A stretch of DNA of 64,000 bases from Arthrobacter sp. Soil736 (GCF_001428005.1 NZ_LMSB01000002.1:83950-147949), one strand, 5' to 3'. Counted from the first letter of the stretch, positions 44,982 to 54,838 are shown. Notes: a model not told the origin generated them from the letters alone. Numbers and translations: made by a program.

Positions 44982-45272
44982 ATGGGACTCATCTACGACG
45001 ACCCGCAGCTGGCCGCGCTGACCCTGACAAGGATTGCAGCCGAGGAATCAGAAGGCCCCAGTGCAATGACAGGGCGGATGCGCGAGGTCATCGATGACTT
45101 GGTGCAGCGCAACGGGGCCGGCTACCTGGCGGAGCTGGTCATCGTCCTGGCCCGCGCCCGGTTCGCCGCCCTCAATGATCTCGCCCGCGCCACCGGGAAC
45201 AGCACCGCCGAGCTGCTGGATGCGGTGGAAATCGGAGCCCTGGAAGGTCTCGATGACGACCCTGATGTTTGA
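44982..45272 (+). CDS. Hypothetical helical protein (96 aa)
   Basis: An all-helical-looking protein containing MREVIDDLVQRNGAGYLAEL and VIVLARARFAALNDLARATG, with an acidic C-terminus. It starts 24 bases after the previous stop and overlaps the next gene, so the three are likely co-transcribed. No family recognised. Confidence 0.6.
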   Translation: MGLIYDDPQLAALTLTRIAAEESEGPSAMTGRMREVIDDLVQRNGAGYLAELVIVLARARFAALNDLARATGNSTAELLDAVEIGALEGLDDDPDV

Positions 45273-45507
45273 ACCCAAAGGGGACGGGTACATTTCACTG
45301 GACCAGGGATTCGCCGTGCAGCTGCCTGCGGCCGGCCGTCCAGCTAGGGGTCATCCGGTGGAAATCACAGGAAGGATTCAGATGCCGGACGGCAGCACCG
45401 ATCACATCTCTGCCCAGGGCGACGCTTACGAAGATGCTCTAAGGCCCACCCTGGAGGCTGCAATGCCTGAGGGAACGAAGCTGATCGTCATCCGTACTGA
45501 CAGCTGA
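45253..45507 (+). CDS. Hypothetical protein (84 aa)
   Basis: Starting at ATG 45253 (GGAAGG upstream) it overlaps the end of the previous gene. The product contains GYISLDQGFAVQLPAAGRPA and EGTKLIVIRTDS and looks like a small beta-rich fold. An internal ATG at 45265 is an alternative start. Family unknown. Confidence 0.55.
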   Translation: MTTLMFEPKGDGYISLDQGFAVQLPAAGRPARGHPVEITGRIQMPDGSTDHISAQGDAYEDALRPTLEAAMPEGTKLIVIRTDS

Positions 45508-45535
45508 GCGGCCGCATGGGGGCGGGACCTCCGCC

Positions 45536-45606
45536 GGTTATGCCCATTGTGGACAGGTGGAGCGCCGCCCTGGATTAGCTCAAAGCTGTCCACACTGCGC
45601 ATAACC
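45536..45606. repeat. Long imperfect inverted repeat (21-base arms)
   Basis: The left arm GGTTATGCCCATTGTGGACA (plus G) pairs with the right arm CTGTCCACACTGCGCATAAC (plus C) at 19 of 21 positions, with a 29-base loop. The loop/right-arm piece AGCTCAAAGCTGTCC also occurs at 44466-44480, inside a weaker inverted repeat (about 44437-44497) after the HA gene. It may be a REP-like or terminator element. Confidence 0.6.
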
Positions 45607-46089
45607 CGCCGTCGAAGGCCGACCCTGGGTTCGGCGGCGCGCCGGGGCGCTGACGGCACGCCCTGACTTTTCTGTGGACGGCTGCCGCCCGCGCTTCCTC
45701 AGGGAGCACCTGCTGCGGCGTGGCCTCTGTGGGGATCCTGTGCACGGCCGGGGATCCGGAGCTTTCAGAACCTCAACCGTGGTCAGACCCCCACACCCCT
45801 ACATGCCCTGTTGATCGCGGCCGCCTGGGCCACTATCGATCTATGGCTGCTGCTCAGATGAGGAACTAACGAGGGACATCGAAGAACTTTCTGGGGCCGA
45901 TGGGAAGGCCGGACCGGGCCGGCCGCATCTGAGAGGGCGCCTGGATGACGGCCGCTTCGCCGTCAACGCCGGCGGCATCGTGCGGCACACCTGCCGGCCT
46001 TGGCACTTCGACAACCTCCAGGGGTTAGCGTGTCCATAGCAATGCCGTTCATACGGGCGGGCGCCTAAACATACTCAGGGGAAGTAACC
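45607..46089. other. Stretch without an intact gene
   Basis: One plus frame without a start reads LTRDIEELSGADGKAG, RLDDGRFAVNAGGIVRHTC and RPWHFDNLQGL before TAG at about 46036. It may be a gene fragment. No family was recognised. Confidence 0.3.
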
Positions 46090-46713
46090 GTGGCGAAGAA
46101 GATGAAGAAGAGCCTGGCGTCTTTAAAGGGATCAGCTGAGGCGAAGCTGGAGCGCTACGCTTCCCGGACGGGCGGGTACGCCTTCAATACATATGATCAC
46201 CAGGGTGATGTTGATGCCCCGCTTTCCCCAGCCGATGTGCTGATGGCAAACCTCCTGAGCCTGAAGCTCAGCGCCCCTGATGTCATTCCACTATTCACGC
46301 ACGGTGACGGTCCAGCGCAACAACTCCGGAAGGCGATCGACAACGCGTTGGTTGACCTGCGCGAGGCGGACTGCCTCGAGTCTTACGATGACGTGTCTCG
46401 ACTCGAACAGGCAGTGGAAAGCCTGGCAGCCGCCAACAGAGCCGCTTTGGAGGTCAAAGGGTGGACCGCGATAACAGTTTCCAAGGTTCTCCACCGTCGC
46501 CGCCCACACATCGTGCCCCTGATCGACTCCCGTGTGTACGACTTTTACGGCACGAAGTATCCAGGCGAGGTTCGTACAGCCCTCTGGGAAGACATCCGAG
46601 CGAACGCCGACTGGCTGACGGATTTGGCCGCCACGAAGGCAACCCCGGATGGACGGTCGCTGTCACTCCTACGTCTGGCGGACATCCTGATTTGGACCCC
46701 CTCCGGCGCTTGA
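46090..46713 (+). CDS. DUF6308-like hypothetical protein
   Basis: This 207-aa protein begins with a basic N-terminus (AKKMKKSLASLKG) and contains DVLMANLLSLKLSAPDVIPL, TVSKVLHRRRPHIVPLIDSR, VYDFYG and a C-terminal LLRLADILIW. That pattern resembles the DUF6308 family of actinobacteria; function unknown. It is convergent with jetD. Confidence 0.7.
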   Translation: MAKKMKKSLASLKGSAEAKLERYASRTGGYAFNTYDHQGDVDAPLSPADVLMANLLSLKLSAPDVIPLFTHGDGPAQQLRKAIDNALVDLREADCLESYDDVSRLEQAVESLAAANRAALEVKGWTAITVSKVLHRRRPHIVPLIDSRVYDFYGTKYPGEVRTALWEDIRANADWLTDLAATKATPDGRSLSLLRLADILIWTPSGA

Positions 46714-46902
46714 CGCCGCAACGTTGCCCTTCGCGAGCTGATCGAGGCCAGCGCAGCCACCGGGAGCGGAACCGAGGCGAAGTACGCCCGGGACTTCGTG
46801 TTCAGCATCCTCCGCGTGTTCGACCCTCCGGCACGTCCTCCTCTGAAGTGGACGCCGCCGAGTCCCACTACAAGCGCGCCCTCGTGACCGGAAAGTTCGG
46901 CC
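46714..46902 (+). pseudogene. Small gene fragment between DUF6308 and jetD
   Basis: A frame without a start reads RELIEASAATGSGTEAKYAR then DFVFSILRVFD, shifts frame, and ends with EVDAAESHYKRALVTGKFGL. It looks like the tail of a lost gene. No family recognised. Confidence 0.35.
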
Positions 46903-48087
46903 TCAATCGGAATTGATTTTCCACTGGCTTCGTTCAGCGATCATTTCCCATGCCGTCTGCAGCGATTTCAGCGCGGTCTGCCACGGGATGCGTTCCTGTT
47001 CCAGACGCACATCCCCTTCGTCACGCAGGCGTTTGAGGGCTCGCTGCTCGCTGCCGGTCAGTGTGTCGAAGGTTCCGCGGTTAGGCGTCGGTTCTTGTAC
47101 CCAGAGGTCGCGGTGGTCGAGCAGGGTGCTCTCGTCCATCAGGACGGATGTTACGTCCGGATGCGACGATCGCAGGCGGTGCAGGATCGCGAAGCCATTC
47201 GAGTCTAGGTCGCCCCAGTAGAGGATTGGCGATTGCTGCACCCAAGGCAGTCGGCCGACGACATCGACGGCGTAGCCGGAACCGTGGACGGCGATGGCAT
47301 CCGGCCACAGCGGCATCGCGAGGATGGTCTCGAGGTTCTCGTACACGAGGACGGCAGCGGGAGAGAACGACAGGACGTTGAGCTGGGACACGGGAGCGGC
47401 GAAGTCGATGATGCCGCCGATCGCCAGCGCCTCGTCGAGGACCCGGACCCGGACGAGCTTGTCGGTGTTGACGATGCCGAGGTCGGTGGAGGCCGTCGTT
47501 GCGGCGTAGAGGGACGAGACGATGCTGCGATGTGCGGTGAACCATTTGGTGTCGACGCCGCGGATCGGCAGCTGACGGGGTCGAAGGCCCGTGACCGGAT
47601 GGCGGACCAACCATGCGACGGCTTCAACCACCGTGGCGAAGCGGGACTCGTCGAACTGGATCAGGGTCTCGGTGTGTCGGCGGATCACCGTGTTGATCGG
47701 ATCAGTGTCGCCGAACCGCTCGCGCAGGATTGCTGCGCGGGTGCGCAGTCGCGACCACGCTCGCGCGGGCTCCCCGCCGGCGAACTCGGCGACATCGTCG
47801 AGGGTGGCCAGCCGAAGCCGTACCGGCACGCGCTGCCGGCCGATGCTGCGCCAGGCGCGCACCTCCCAGTCGACGGTGGCGCCGTTGCCGAGTGGAAGGG
47901 CGGCCCAGTCCTTGGCCCAGTTCTCCGCGGCGGCCTCGTCGTTGAGCATCTCCCGTTCGGTCGGCGGTTTCAGCGCGATAGACAGGAGCGCCCCGGTCGA
48001 TGCTCGGTCGCCGGCTGATCCCCACTCGCCGAGTTTGGCCTGCAGTCGCGCACGAGCTGTATCGCGTGCCTGGGCGACGGTGATCAT
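46903..48087 (-). CDS. jetD: Wadjet system nuclease subunit JetD (DUF3322/DUF2220)
   Basis: The 394-aa protein has the N-terminal DUF3322 and the C-terminal DUF2220 Toprim-like domain; the acidic motif is ILYWGDLDSNGFAILHRL. In type I Wadjet, JetD cuts circular plasmid DNA after loop extrusion by JetABC. ATG 48087 overlaps the jetC stop; the longer frame to 48162 adds an unlikely Arg-rich leader. It is the last gene of the operon. Confidence 0.92.
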   Translation of the reverse strand: MITVAQARDTARARLQAKLGEWGSAGDRASTGALLSIALKPPTEREMLNDEAAAENWAKDWAALPLGNGATVDWEVRAWRSIGRQRVPVRLRLATLDDVAEFAGGEPARAWSRLRTRAAILRERFGDTDPINTVIRRHTETLIQFDESRFATVVEAVAWLVRHPVTGLRPRQLPIRGVDTKWFTAHRSIVSSLYAATTASTDLGIVNTDKLVRVRVLDEALAIGGIIDFAAPVSQLNVLSFSPAAVLVYENLETILAMPLWPDAIAVHGSGYAVDVVGRLPWVQQSPILYWGDLDSNGFAILHRLRSSHPDVTSVLMDESTLLDHRDLWVQEPTPNRGTFDTLTGSEQRALKRLRDEGDVRLEQERIPWQTALKSLQTAWEMIAERSQWKINSD

Positions 48088-51000
48088 TGGGCGGCCTCTG
48101 AGGTTGCCTCGCCGTCCGCGTTTCCGGCGGTTGTGACGTCGCTTGCGGCGTCCTGTCGCCACGGCACGTTCGCGATGGCTGTCCGTCGGCGGGTCGGGTT
48201 CTCGATGGAGGTCGCGGCACCAACGTACGGCTCGATGGTCTGGAGGAGCTTCTGCGGGGTCGCGAGTATGAGTTGGAAGCCGAACTCGACGAAGATGTCC
48301 AGCGCCATGCGGGTGTAGCGTGTGTCGGCTTTGTCGAACGCCTCGTCGAGCACGATGGTTCCGTAGCGGGGGAACTCATCGTCGGGGTCGGCGAGCTGGT
48401 ACCGCAGGGCTGCCGCGAGGCAGAAGATGACGAGTTTCTGCTGCTGGCCGCCCGACATCGCCGCTCCCGAATCGTAGGTGGCGTGCACCCTTCCGTGGGC
48501 GTCGATCTCTTCGGCCAGGAAGGTCACGTGCTGCCGCGTGTCGAGGCACTGGCGCTTCCAGCTGCGGTCGACGTGGTCGCTGGAGGCGAAGCGCCGCATG
48601 ATGTCCGCGAGGGTGGCGAAACGTTCTTCGGCGGATTCGAGGTCGTTGTCCGCCCATCCGCCTTCCGAGATGGACCGCAGGTCGGCGATGAAGCGGGTGA
48701 CCGTCTCGCTGCGCCGCACTTTGACGCGCAGCTTCAGGTAGCGACCCTCGTCGAACTCTGACCGTTTCAAAGACGCGTTCACGGGCGCGACGCGTTCCTC
48801 GATCTCCCGCGGCGCCCCCAGAATGTCACTGACGAGCTCGCCGATCATGTCGCGGGACCGTTCTCTCAGCAGGCGCAGGAAGTTGGACTCGTGCTCGGGC
48901 AGGCCGTGGGCGACGATGCTGTCCAGCACCTCGAGGTAGGCGCGGCGGTCAGCTGTCGTCGGCGACAAGTCTGCCGCTGCCGCTGCCGCCGACCAGCGTT
49001 CGTTGAACTGGGCGGCCAGGCGCGCCACATCGTTGCCGGACGTGCGCGCAGCCTCCAGATCCTTGTCCCGCTGTTGCTGCAGCCGGCGGATGACCTCCTG
49101 GCCGACCTCGGCGATGTTCTGCCGCGTGATGCTGCGCTGGACCTCGCGGAATCGGCGGCCGAGCGCGGCCGTGGTGTGCTCGTCGAGATCCTGGACGCCT
49201 CCTGTGGCGATGGCTTCTTCCAGATCCCGGATGGCTGTGCCGAGTTCTTCGTGCTTCGCCGTGGCCTGGCGGAGACTGAGCTCGGCGTCCTGAAGGGCCT
49301 TCGCGGCGGTCTCGCGAGCTTCCCGTGCGGTCTGCGCCGCACCGACGGCGTCGCGCAGCCCGCCGTCTTCGCGGGTCAGGTCGTTGAGGCGCCGCTGCAG
49401 GTCGGCGATCGCCGCCGCCGCAGCATCCCGGTCAATGTCATGCCACATCTGCCCCCGCACTGCCTTGAGCGTTGCTCGGCGCTCCAGATCGCTGTTGCGT
49501 TCCTTCTCGGCGCGATCGACGTCGGTCTCGGCCTGGGAATACTCGCGTTCCGCGCCGCGCAGCTGCTCGATGAGTGCTTCGAGCTTTGACTCGCGGTCGC
49601 CAAGCACCCAATAGCCTCGCTCGTCGATCTTGACGCGGTCGTCTTTCTCGTACCGCGTGCGGGAGGACTTGACCTGGCCGTTGACCGTGACCGCTCGGGT
49701 ATGGTCGTCAAGCTCGTCGGGGCTGTCGACGCACGCGTAGTCGAACCGCTCTGACAGCTGGCCAGCGACCCACTCGGCGAACGGCCCAGGTGCGACGGAG
49801 ATCCGGTTCACGAGGGACAGGCTGCTTCGCGCTGGCCGGGGCGGGGGAATCTCCGAGGAGACTTCCTCGAAGACGAGGCGGGCGTTGACGCGGTGCGCTT
49901 CTGCCCACCGTCGCACGGCAGGGAGGTGCTCGCTGCGCACCAGCATTGTGAGGGCGAACGGGCGGAGCACCCGCTCGATCGCTCCGGTCCATTCAGCGAA
50001 CGTGGGTCGCACCTCGATGATCTCGGCGGCGAAGGGGAGAGCCGTGACCGGCAGCCCCGTCTCGGTGGAGATTGCTCGGCGGATGCCGATGAGGTTGTCG
50101 GGCACGGTCGTTCCGCTCATGCGCAGCGTACGGATCGCCGTCTCGATGCGGTCCTTCGCGGCTCGCGCGATGAAGAAGCGCTCCTGCTGCGCGTGGCTCG
50201 GTCCGGTCGAGGTGGAGGGAGACTGCAGGGTGCGGTCGATCTCGGCCATGAGCTCGGCGAACTCCGCCGCGGTTGTCGGTGTGTGCGCGACCCCGGCCTC
50301 GGTGAGCTGGCATTCGAGGGCGTCCCACCGCTGTCTGGTCGCCCGTTCCGCATCCTGCGCTGTCCGGATACGGTGCTGGAGATGTTCGGCCTCGTCGCCG
50401 CCGAGCTCGAGGGCGCGCCGCTGGGCGAGGTCTGCGTCTTCGTCGGCACGTCGGTACGACCCGTCCGCCCGCTCGGCGTCGGCCCTCAGGCTCACGAGTT
50501 GCTCGCCAACTGCACCGTGTTCGGCCAGGGCAAGGCGGAGGCTCTGGTGCTTCTGGTAGGGGACCACCGAGTCGGCCATGGAGCGGGCGGCATCGGCAGC
50601 GTTGTTGGCCCTGTCGTACGCATCGGAGTGTGCGCGCAGCTCAGTGAGGTGGTCGCGCCGCTGCCGTAGCTGCACGACATGCTCGTGAGCGTCTCGCAGC
50701 TCGCCGAACTGAGCGACGGCGGTGTCGGCGAGGTCGTAGGTGGCGGGCCGTTCCAGCATGTAGTCACGGAAGAGCTGGTCGAGGCTGTCGATACTCTTGG
50801 CCGACTGCGTCTTGTGCAGCAGTTGCAGGGCGCTCTCGTGGGCGATGCCGAACAGTGAGCGCATGCGGGCGTAGAACCGGCCATGGCTTCTGTTCGACGT
50901 GACGACGGCGTCGGGCCAGTTCGCCTGCACCTTGCGCGTTTCGATGCCCGAGCGCGTGAAGGGCTCGAGGTCTCGCAGGTCGACCGCCGAGCGTTCGAGG

Positions 51001-51479
51001 AGGCAGAGGTCGGCGATGTCGGCGGAGGCCATCGCAGTGCCGCGGAGGAAGAACAGGCGGCAGAGTGACACGGGCCGATCGACTCCGTTCTCGTACCGCA
51101 GCACGATGCCGCTCCAGGTCGCGCCCGGCCGCAGGTATGCGCTGACGACGCGATCCTCGTTCTCGTCGGTCGTGCGCGACCACGCCCCGCGCACGTAGCT
51201 GACGATGGTGCGCTGGTCGGCGCGGGTGCCGTCGCCTTGCGCGGCCTGGTTCAAACGCAGCCACTTGTCGGGTGTGGGCACCGCGGCGATGGCGTCGAGG
51301 AGGGAGGACTTGCCGGAACCGGACGGGCCGGTCATCAGGTGTCCCTTGCGGGCGATCGGGACGCGATAGATCGCCCCGTCGAAGGTGCCCCAATTGGCCA
51401 GTTGCACCTCGGCGAGGCGCCACTGTCCGGGAGCGACGGGCGCCGTAACTTCGGGAGTGGCAGGTGATGTCTCACTCAT
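48084..51479 (-). CDS. jetC: Wadjet SMC-like ATPase JetC
   Basis: This 1131-aa SMC/MukB-like ATPase has Walker A TGPSGSGKSSLLDAIAAV (50-67), long Arg/Glu-rich coiled-coil arms with a central hinge-like region, a late signature SGGQQQKLVIFCLAAAL and Walker B TIVLDEAFDKAD. It is the loop-extruding motor of the complex. The ATG overlaps the jetB stop. Confidence 0.94.
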   Translation of the reverse strand: MSETSPATPEVTAPVAPGQWRLAEVQLANWGTFDGAIYRVPIARKGHLMTGPSGSGKSSLLDAIAAVPTPDKWLRLNQAAQGDGTRADQRTIVSYVRGAWSRTTDENEDRVVSAYLRPGATWSGIVLRYENGVDRPVSLCRLFFLRGTAMASADIADLCLLERSAVDLRDLEPFTRSGIETRKVQANWPDAVVTSNRSHGRFYARMRSLFGIAHESALQLLHKTQSAKSIDSLDQLFRDYMLERPATYDLADTAVAQFGELRDAHEHVVQLRQRRDHLTELRAHSDAYDRANNAADAARSMADSVVPYQKHQSLRLALAEHGAVGEQLVSLRADAERADGSYRRADEDADLAQRRALELGGDEAEHLQHRIRTAQDAERATRQRWDALECQLTEAGVAHTPTTAAEFAELMAEIDRTLQSPSTSTGPSHAQQERFFIARAAKDRIETAIRTLRMSGTTVPDNLIGIRRAISTETGLPVTALPFAAEIIEVRPTFAEWTGAIERVLRPFALTMLVRSEHLPAVRRWAEAHRVNARLVFEEVSSEIPPPRPARSSLSLVNRISVAPGPFAEWVAGQLSERFDYACVDSPDELDDHTRAVTVNGQVKSSRTRYEKDDRVKIDERGYWVLGDRESKLEALIEQLRGAEREYSQAETDVDRAEKERNSDLERRATLKAVRGQMWHDIDRDAAAAAIADLQRRLNDLTREDGGLRDAVGAAQTAREARETAAKALQDAELSLRQATAKHEELGTAIRDLEEAIATGGVQDLDEHTTAALGRRFREVQRSITRQNIAEVGQEVIRRLQQQRDKDLEAARTSGNDVARLAAQFNERWSAAAAAADLSPTTADRRAYLEVLDSIVAHGLPEHESNFLRLLRERSRDMIGELVSDILGAPREIEERVAPVNASLKRSEFDEGRYLKLRVKVRRSETVTRFIADLRSISEGGWADNDLESAEERFATLADIMRRFASSDHVDRSWKRQCLDTRQHVTFLAEEIDAHGRVHATYDSGAAMSGGQQQKLVIFCLAAALRYQLADPDDEFPRYGTIVLDEAFDKADTRYTRMALDIFVEFGFQLILATPQKLLQTIEPYVGAATSIENPTRRRTAIANVPWRQDAASDVTTAGNADGEATSEAAQ

Positions 51480-52126
51480 GGAGCAACCGTCTCGTCGGTG
51501 ATGGATGTCGCTGCTGTCTCCGCGTCATCGGCCCCTGCCACGCGCCGGTAGACATCGGCGAGTGCGTGCACCTGTTCCTCGTCGATGATGAACTTGACCA
51601 CCGGCGAGATCTCGGCTCGGTTGTCGCCAAGGGCGTGGACGACGCGGAACTTGTCCCTCATCCGCCCCCAGGCGCCGTTGAGGTTGCGCAGGTACGCCCC
51701 CTCGTCGCCGTCGCGATAGACCGCGAGGCGCGCGTAGACCTCGTCCTGCCCGACGATCACGCGGCGCTCGCCTGGCGCTGCCAGCAGCAGCTGGCGCAGC
51801 ACGAGCAGCATGGCTGTGTCGAGGAAGGTCAGTCGCTCGGTGCGCAGCGCGCTCGGAACGTCAATCTCTGTCGTGCGCACTTTGCGGGCGAAGGCGAATT
51901 CGTCGACCCGATCGATGACGAGTTCGAGGAACAGATTGTGCAGCTGGGATCGTACTGCACGTTCGTCAGCGATCAGAGCGGCCCATAGTTGCGGGCGTTG
52001 GCGGCCCGATAGATAGGGACCCTTGAGGATCTCCAGCAGGGCTCGCCGGGATTGCTCGTGGAGCGTTCCGATGTCACCGCTCCACAGCCCCACTTCTTGA
52101 GAACCATGCTCCTGCTCGGTGGTCAC
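51476..52126 (-). CDS. jetB: Wadjet kite-like subunit JetB (DUF4194)
   Basis: The 216-aa protein has DUF4194 features: YLSGRQRPQLWAALIADERA, LRTERLTFLDTAMLLVLRQL and LRNLNGAWGRMRDKFRVVHA. It acts as the MukE-like winged-helix partner of JetC. GTG 52126 overlaps the jetA stop (GTGA). Confidence 0.92.
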   Translation of the reverse strand: MTTEQEHGSQEVGLWSGDIGTLHEQSRRALLEILKGPYLSGRQRPQLWAALIADERAVRSQLHNLFLELVIDRVDEFAFARKVRTTEIDVPSALRTERLTFLDTAMLLVLRQLLLAAPGERRVIVGQDEVYARLAVYRDGDEGAYLRNLNGAWGRMRDKFRVVHALGDNRAEISPVVKFIIDEEQVHALADVYRRVAGADDAETAATSITDETVAP

Positions 52127-53577
52127 CCTTCGATCCTCTCCGTGAAAATGTGCGTGTCGACGTCGGCGTGTCGACGTATCCCGTCGGCCCCCTGCCATGT
52201 CAGGCGCTCGGTTTCGCCGCGCCGCACCTGTCCGTGCCGGGTGGCGAGTGAGAGCAGGCCGATGATGCTCGCGAGTCCCTGTGTGGCCGGGCGGAAGGCG
52301 AGGATCTCGGAAACGGTCATGGGCGCCGACCCTGCTACCAGCTCGTTCACATTGCGTATCAGCTCAGCGAAGTCGATCTCGCTCTCACGGGCAATGGCCG
52401 CCAGCTTTTCGAAGTCGATGATGCCGGGTTCGTCGTCGGCGAGCCTCGCCCCGGTGTCGAATTCGGAGGGGTCGTCGGCGATCATTTCGCCCACGCTGAA
52501 GAGGCGCATGGCCGAGAGCTCAACCTCGATGCCGGTGTCGGCGTACGGGCGGATCCTCTTGCTCGCGGCGACCGCAGCGGCCAGCGCCTCCTGCAGCACC
52601 CCGCGGAGCGCGCGATCGCGCTGGAACTCCTGTGAGTGAACGTAGCGCCGCAGCCCGCGCGCGAACTCGGTGAGCACCCCGTGCACCTCGCGACTGCCGG
52701 CCTTCAGCTCGCGGACCAGCGTGCGCAATACCCGCCTTGCCTCCGGGGCGAGCCGATCCGCGAAGTCGCGATCGAGGACAGCCGCAACATCCGTGTCGAA
52801 CGCTGCAGAACGCTCGGGGTCACGAATGAGGGCGGAGAACGCAGTGAAGGTGCGGCCTTCGTCGGACGACTCAATCAGGTCGACACCTCGGAAGACATCG
52901 TCAAGCACGGTGCTCTGCGTGTCGTCGGTATTGACGATGCTGACCCTCAACTCATGGTTGAGCTGCTCGAATCGGGCGCGCACCCGGGCGAAATCGGCAG
53001 GAAGATCCTGAGCTTGCAGCAGGATATCGGTGACGCGTTCGAGCGCGCGCCGCTCATCGAGGACGGCGAACTCTCCGTCGCGGATGCGTGCAATTTCGGC
53101 GTCTATGCGCTCGCGCTCCTGGTGGAGCGCCTCGAGCCGCCGTGTGGCGTCGGGGTCGGTGTCGACGGCGAGCTGTCGTAAGCCAGCCGCCAAGCTTACC
53201 AGCCGTGACTCTGTGAGCGTTGATCGGGGAGTTTCGAGTTGGTCCAGGACGCGAATCGCGCTCAAGGCATCTGAGGAGAGCTCGTACGTCTCTCCGCGCG
53301 CTTCGGTCGCGGGACGCCGGATGAGAAATGACGCATTCCGCCAGTCGTCACAGTACGCCTTGGCGGTCTTGGGCAGATCGAAATGCGGGCGAAGCTCCTC
53401 GAGATCGGCATCGATCACCTCATACAGGTCCTCGGAAGTCAGACGGATGCCCGGGGACCCGAGATGCTCCGAAAGGAGGGCAGCCGAGACCGCCACTTGA
53501 TCGGTCCGAAGCATTCTGAGCGTCGCGTTGTCATCGAGGAGGCGCTTGTAGGCAAGCGCGGAGGCGAGAGCTGACAT
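52123..53577 (-). CDS. jetA: Wadjet kleisin-like subunit JetA (DUF3375)
   Basis: The 484-aa DUF3375 protein starts MSALASALAYKRLLDDNATL and carries a central coiled coil (RRLEALHQERERIDAEIARI). It corresponds to the MukF-like kleisin that bridges JetC heads. ATG 53577 is chosen because the family begins there; the open frame extends upstream into the promoter region. It is the first gene of a four-gene operon in which every junction overlaps. Confidence 0.92.
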   Translation of the reverse strand: MSALASALAYKRLLDDNATLRMLRTDQVAVSAALLSEHLGSPGIRLTSEDLYEVIDADLEELRPHFDLPKTAKAYCDDWRNASFLIRRPATEARGETYELSSDALSAIRVLDQLETPRSTLTESRLVSLAAGLRQLAVDTDPDATRRLEALHQERERIDAEIARIRDGEFAVLDERRALERVTDILLQAQDLPADFARVRARFEQLNHELRVSIVNTDDTQSTVLDDVFRGVDLIESSDEGRTFTAFSALIRDPERSAAFDTDVAAVLDRDFADRLAPEARRVLRTLVRELKAGSREVHGVLTEFARGLRRYVHSQEFQRDRALRGVLQEALAAAVAASKRIRPYADTGIEVELSAMRLFSVGEMIADDPSEFDTGARLADDEPGIIDFEKLAAIARESEIDFAELIRNVNELVAGSAPMTVSEILAFRPATQGLASIIGLLSLATRHGQVRRGETERLTWQGADGIRRHADVDTHIFTERIEG

Positions 53578-53931
53578 ACCGGTATTATCTCGGGCGGCAC
53601 CGACATTCTTGCCGACAAGGCCGCGATGCGGTCGGCAAAACTCGGCAGCGACCATCCAGGTGGCGAGGTCCGCGCGATGAACACCGCGCACATGTTTGAC
53701 GGAAAATCGGCCACCGCCCGCATGCCTTCTCACATATATGGTTAAGGACATGGACCCGGAGGAGTGTGTATCGGTCTGGTGATGTGCTCATAAACGAGCG
53801 AAAAGGGAACCTCAGATCCGTGCCAGCACGCCAATGTCGTCCTCGCCACCACATGCTCATATATTGGCGATCTCCGGCCCTGCGATGGAGTCGCATTACC
53901 GCAATGTCGCGCTGAATCCGGCCGACCTGGA

Positions 53932-54036
53932 ATGGATCCTCGCACCGCTTCCCCCGGCCTGGCCGAACTCAGCCGCCGGGTGGGGGCGAGCGAGCACACG
54001 CCCTCCCGGCTGTTCCGCGACGAGGTTGGCGTCGGC
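53932..54036 (+). pseudogene. AraC-type helix-turn-helix remnant
   Basis: The frame LAELSRRVGASEHTPSRLFRDEVG is one helix-turn-helix of an AraC regulator. Nothing else of the gene remains, and the frame then runs into the next gene. It may be the former neighbour regulator of the DHFR-family gene. Confidence 0.5.
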
Positions 54037-54138
54037 GACCAGCCGCCGGAGGCAGTCGGCGAGGATGCCATCACGTGCTACGATCGCCAGAATTCTCACG
54101 CGGCTGTATTCAGGTCGCAATCACTCAGGAGGTTCGCA

Positions 54139-54744
54139 GTGCCGGACACAACCTGCCACATGTCGATCTCGCTGGACGGCTTCGTCGCCGGGCCGGACCA
54201 GAGCCGCGATAACCCCCTGGGCAAGCGGGGGCTGGAGCTGCACGGCTGGCACATCGGCGACCCGCGAGCCAACGATGCCGACAAGGTCGCGAACGAATGG
54301 CTCATGCGACCGCGGGGCGCGTATGTGATGGGTCGGAACATGTTCGGCCCGATCCGCGGGGACTGGGATGAGGAATGGACCGGGTGGTGGGGAGCCGAAC
54401 CGCCGTACCACGCGCCGGTGTTCGTGCTGACCCATCACGGACATGACCCGATCCAGATGGACGGCGGGACGACCTTCCACTTCGTCACCGAGGGCTTCGA
54501 CGCGGCCTACTCCGCAGCGTGCCAGGCCGCCGGGGACAAAGGCGTGGACATCGCCGGTGGGGCCTCGACCGTCCGACAGGCACTGATCGCCGGAGTGATC
54601 GACGAGCTCACCCTCGACATCGCACCGGTCCTGCTCGGTTCGGGCGAGCGCATCTTCGACGGGGTTGAATCCTTCGGCTTCGAACCCGCCGAGGTGCTTC
54701 ACTCACCGCTGGCCACTCACATCCGCTATCGCCGCGTCAGCTAA
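54139..54744 (+). CDS. Dihydrofolate reductase-family protein (RibD C-terminal-like), copy 4
   Basis: The 201-aa protein has CHMSISLDGFVAGPDQSRDN, YVMGRNMFGPIRG, KGVDIAGGASTVRQALIAG and LDIAPVLLGSGERIF, a complete set of family motifs. GTG at 54139 follows AGGAGG with a 6-base gap. It is intact, unlike two of the three paralogues at 21-23 kb. Confidence 0.88.
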   Translation: MPDTTCHMSISLDGFVAGPDQSRDNPLGKRGLELHGWHIGDPRANDADKVANEWLMRPRGAYVMGRNMFGPIRGDWDEEWTGWWGAEPPYHAPVFVLTHHGHDPIQMDGGTTFHFVTEGFDAAYSAACQAAGDKGVDIAGGASTVRQALIAGVIDELTLDIAPVLLGSGERIFDGVESFGFEPAEVLHSPLATHIRYRRVS

Positions 54745-54838
54745 CTCAGCAGGCGCTGCCGGCCCCCTGCGCAGCAGGACGGTCATTCACCCGGTTCTGC
54801 CCCAGGGGCAGGGGTACAGCCAGCCTGTCCTCTAGCTT

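Noticed and set aside
45536-45606. Origin-like or DnaA-box region
   Set aside because: TGTGGACAG differs from the TTATCCACA box, there is no box cluster and no dnaA or dnaN gene; treated as a hairpin repeat.
53742-54074. 110-aa minus frame upstream of jetA
   Set aside because: Its sequence is Ser/Arg/Pro-rich without a family, and the opposite strand shows an AraC helix-turn-helix motif.
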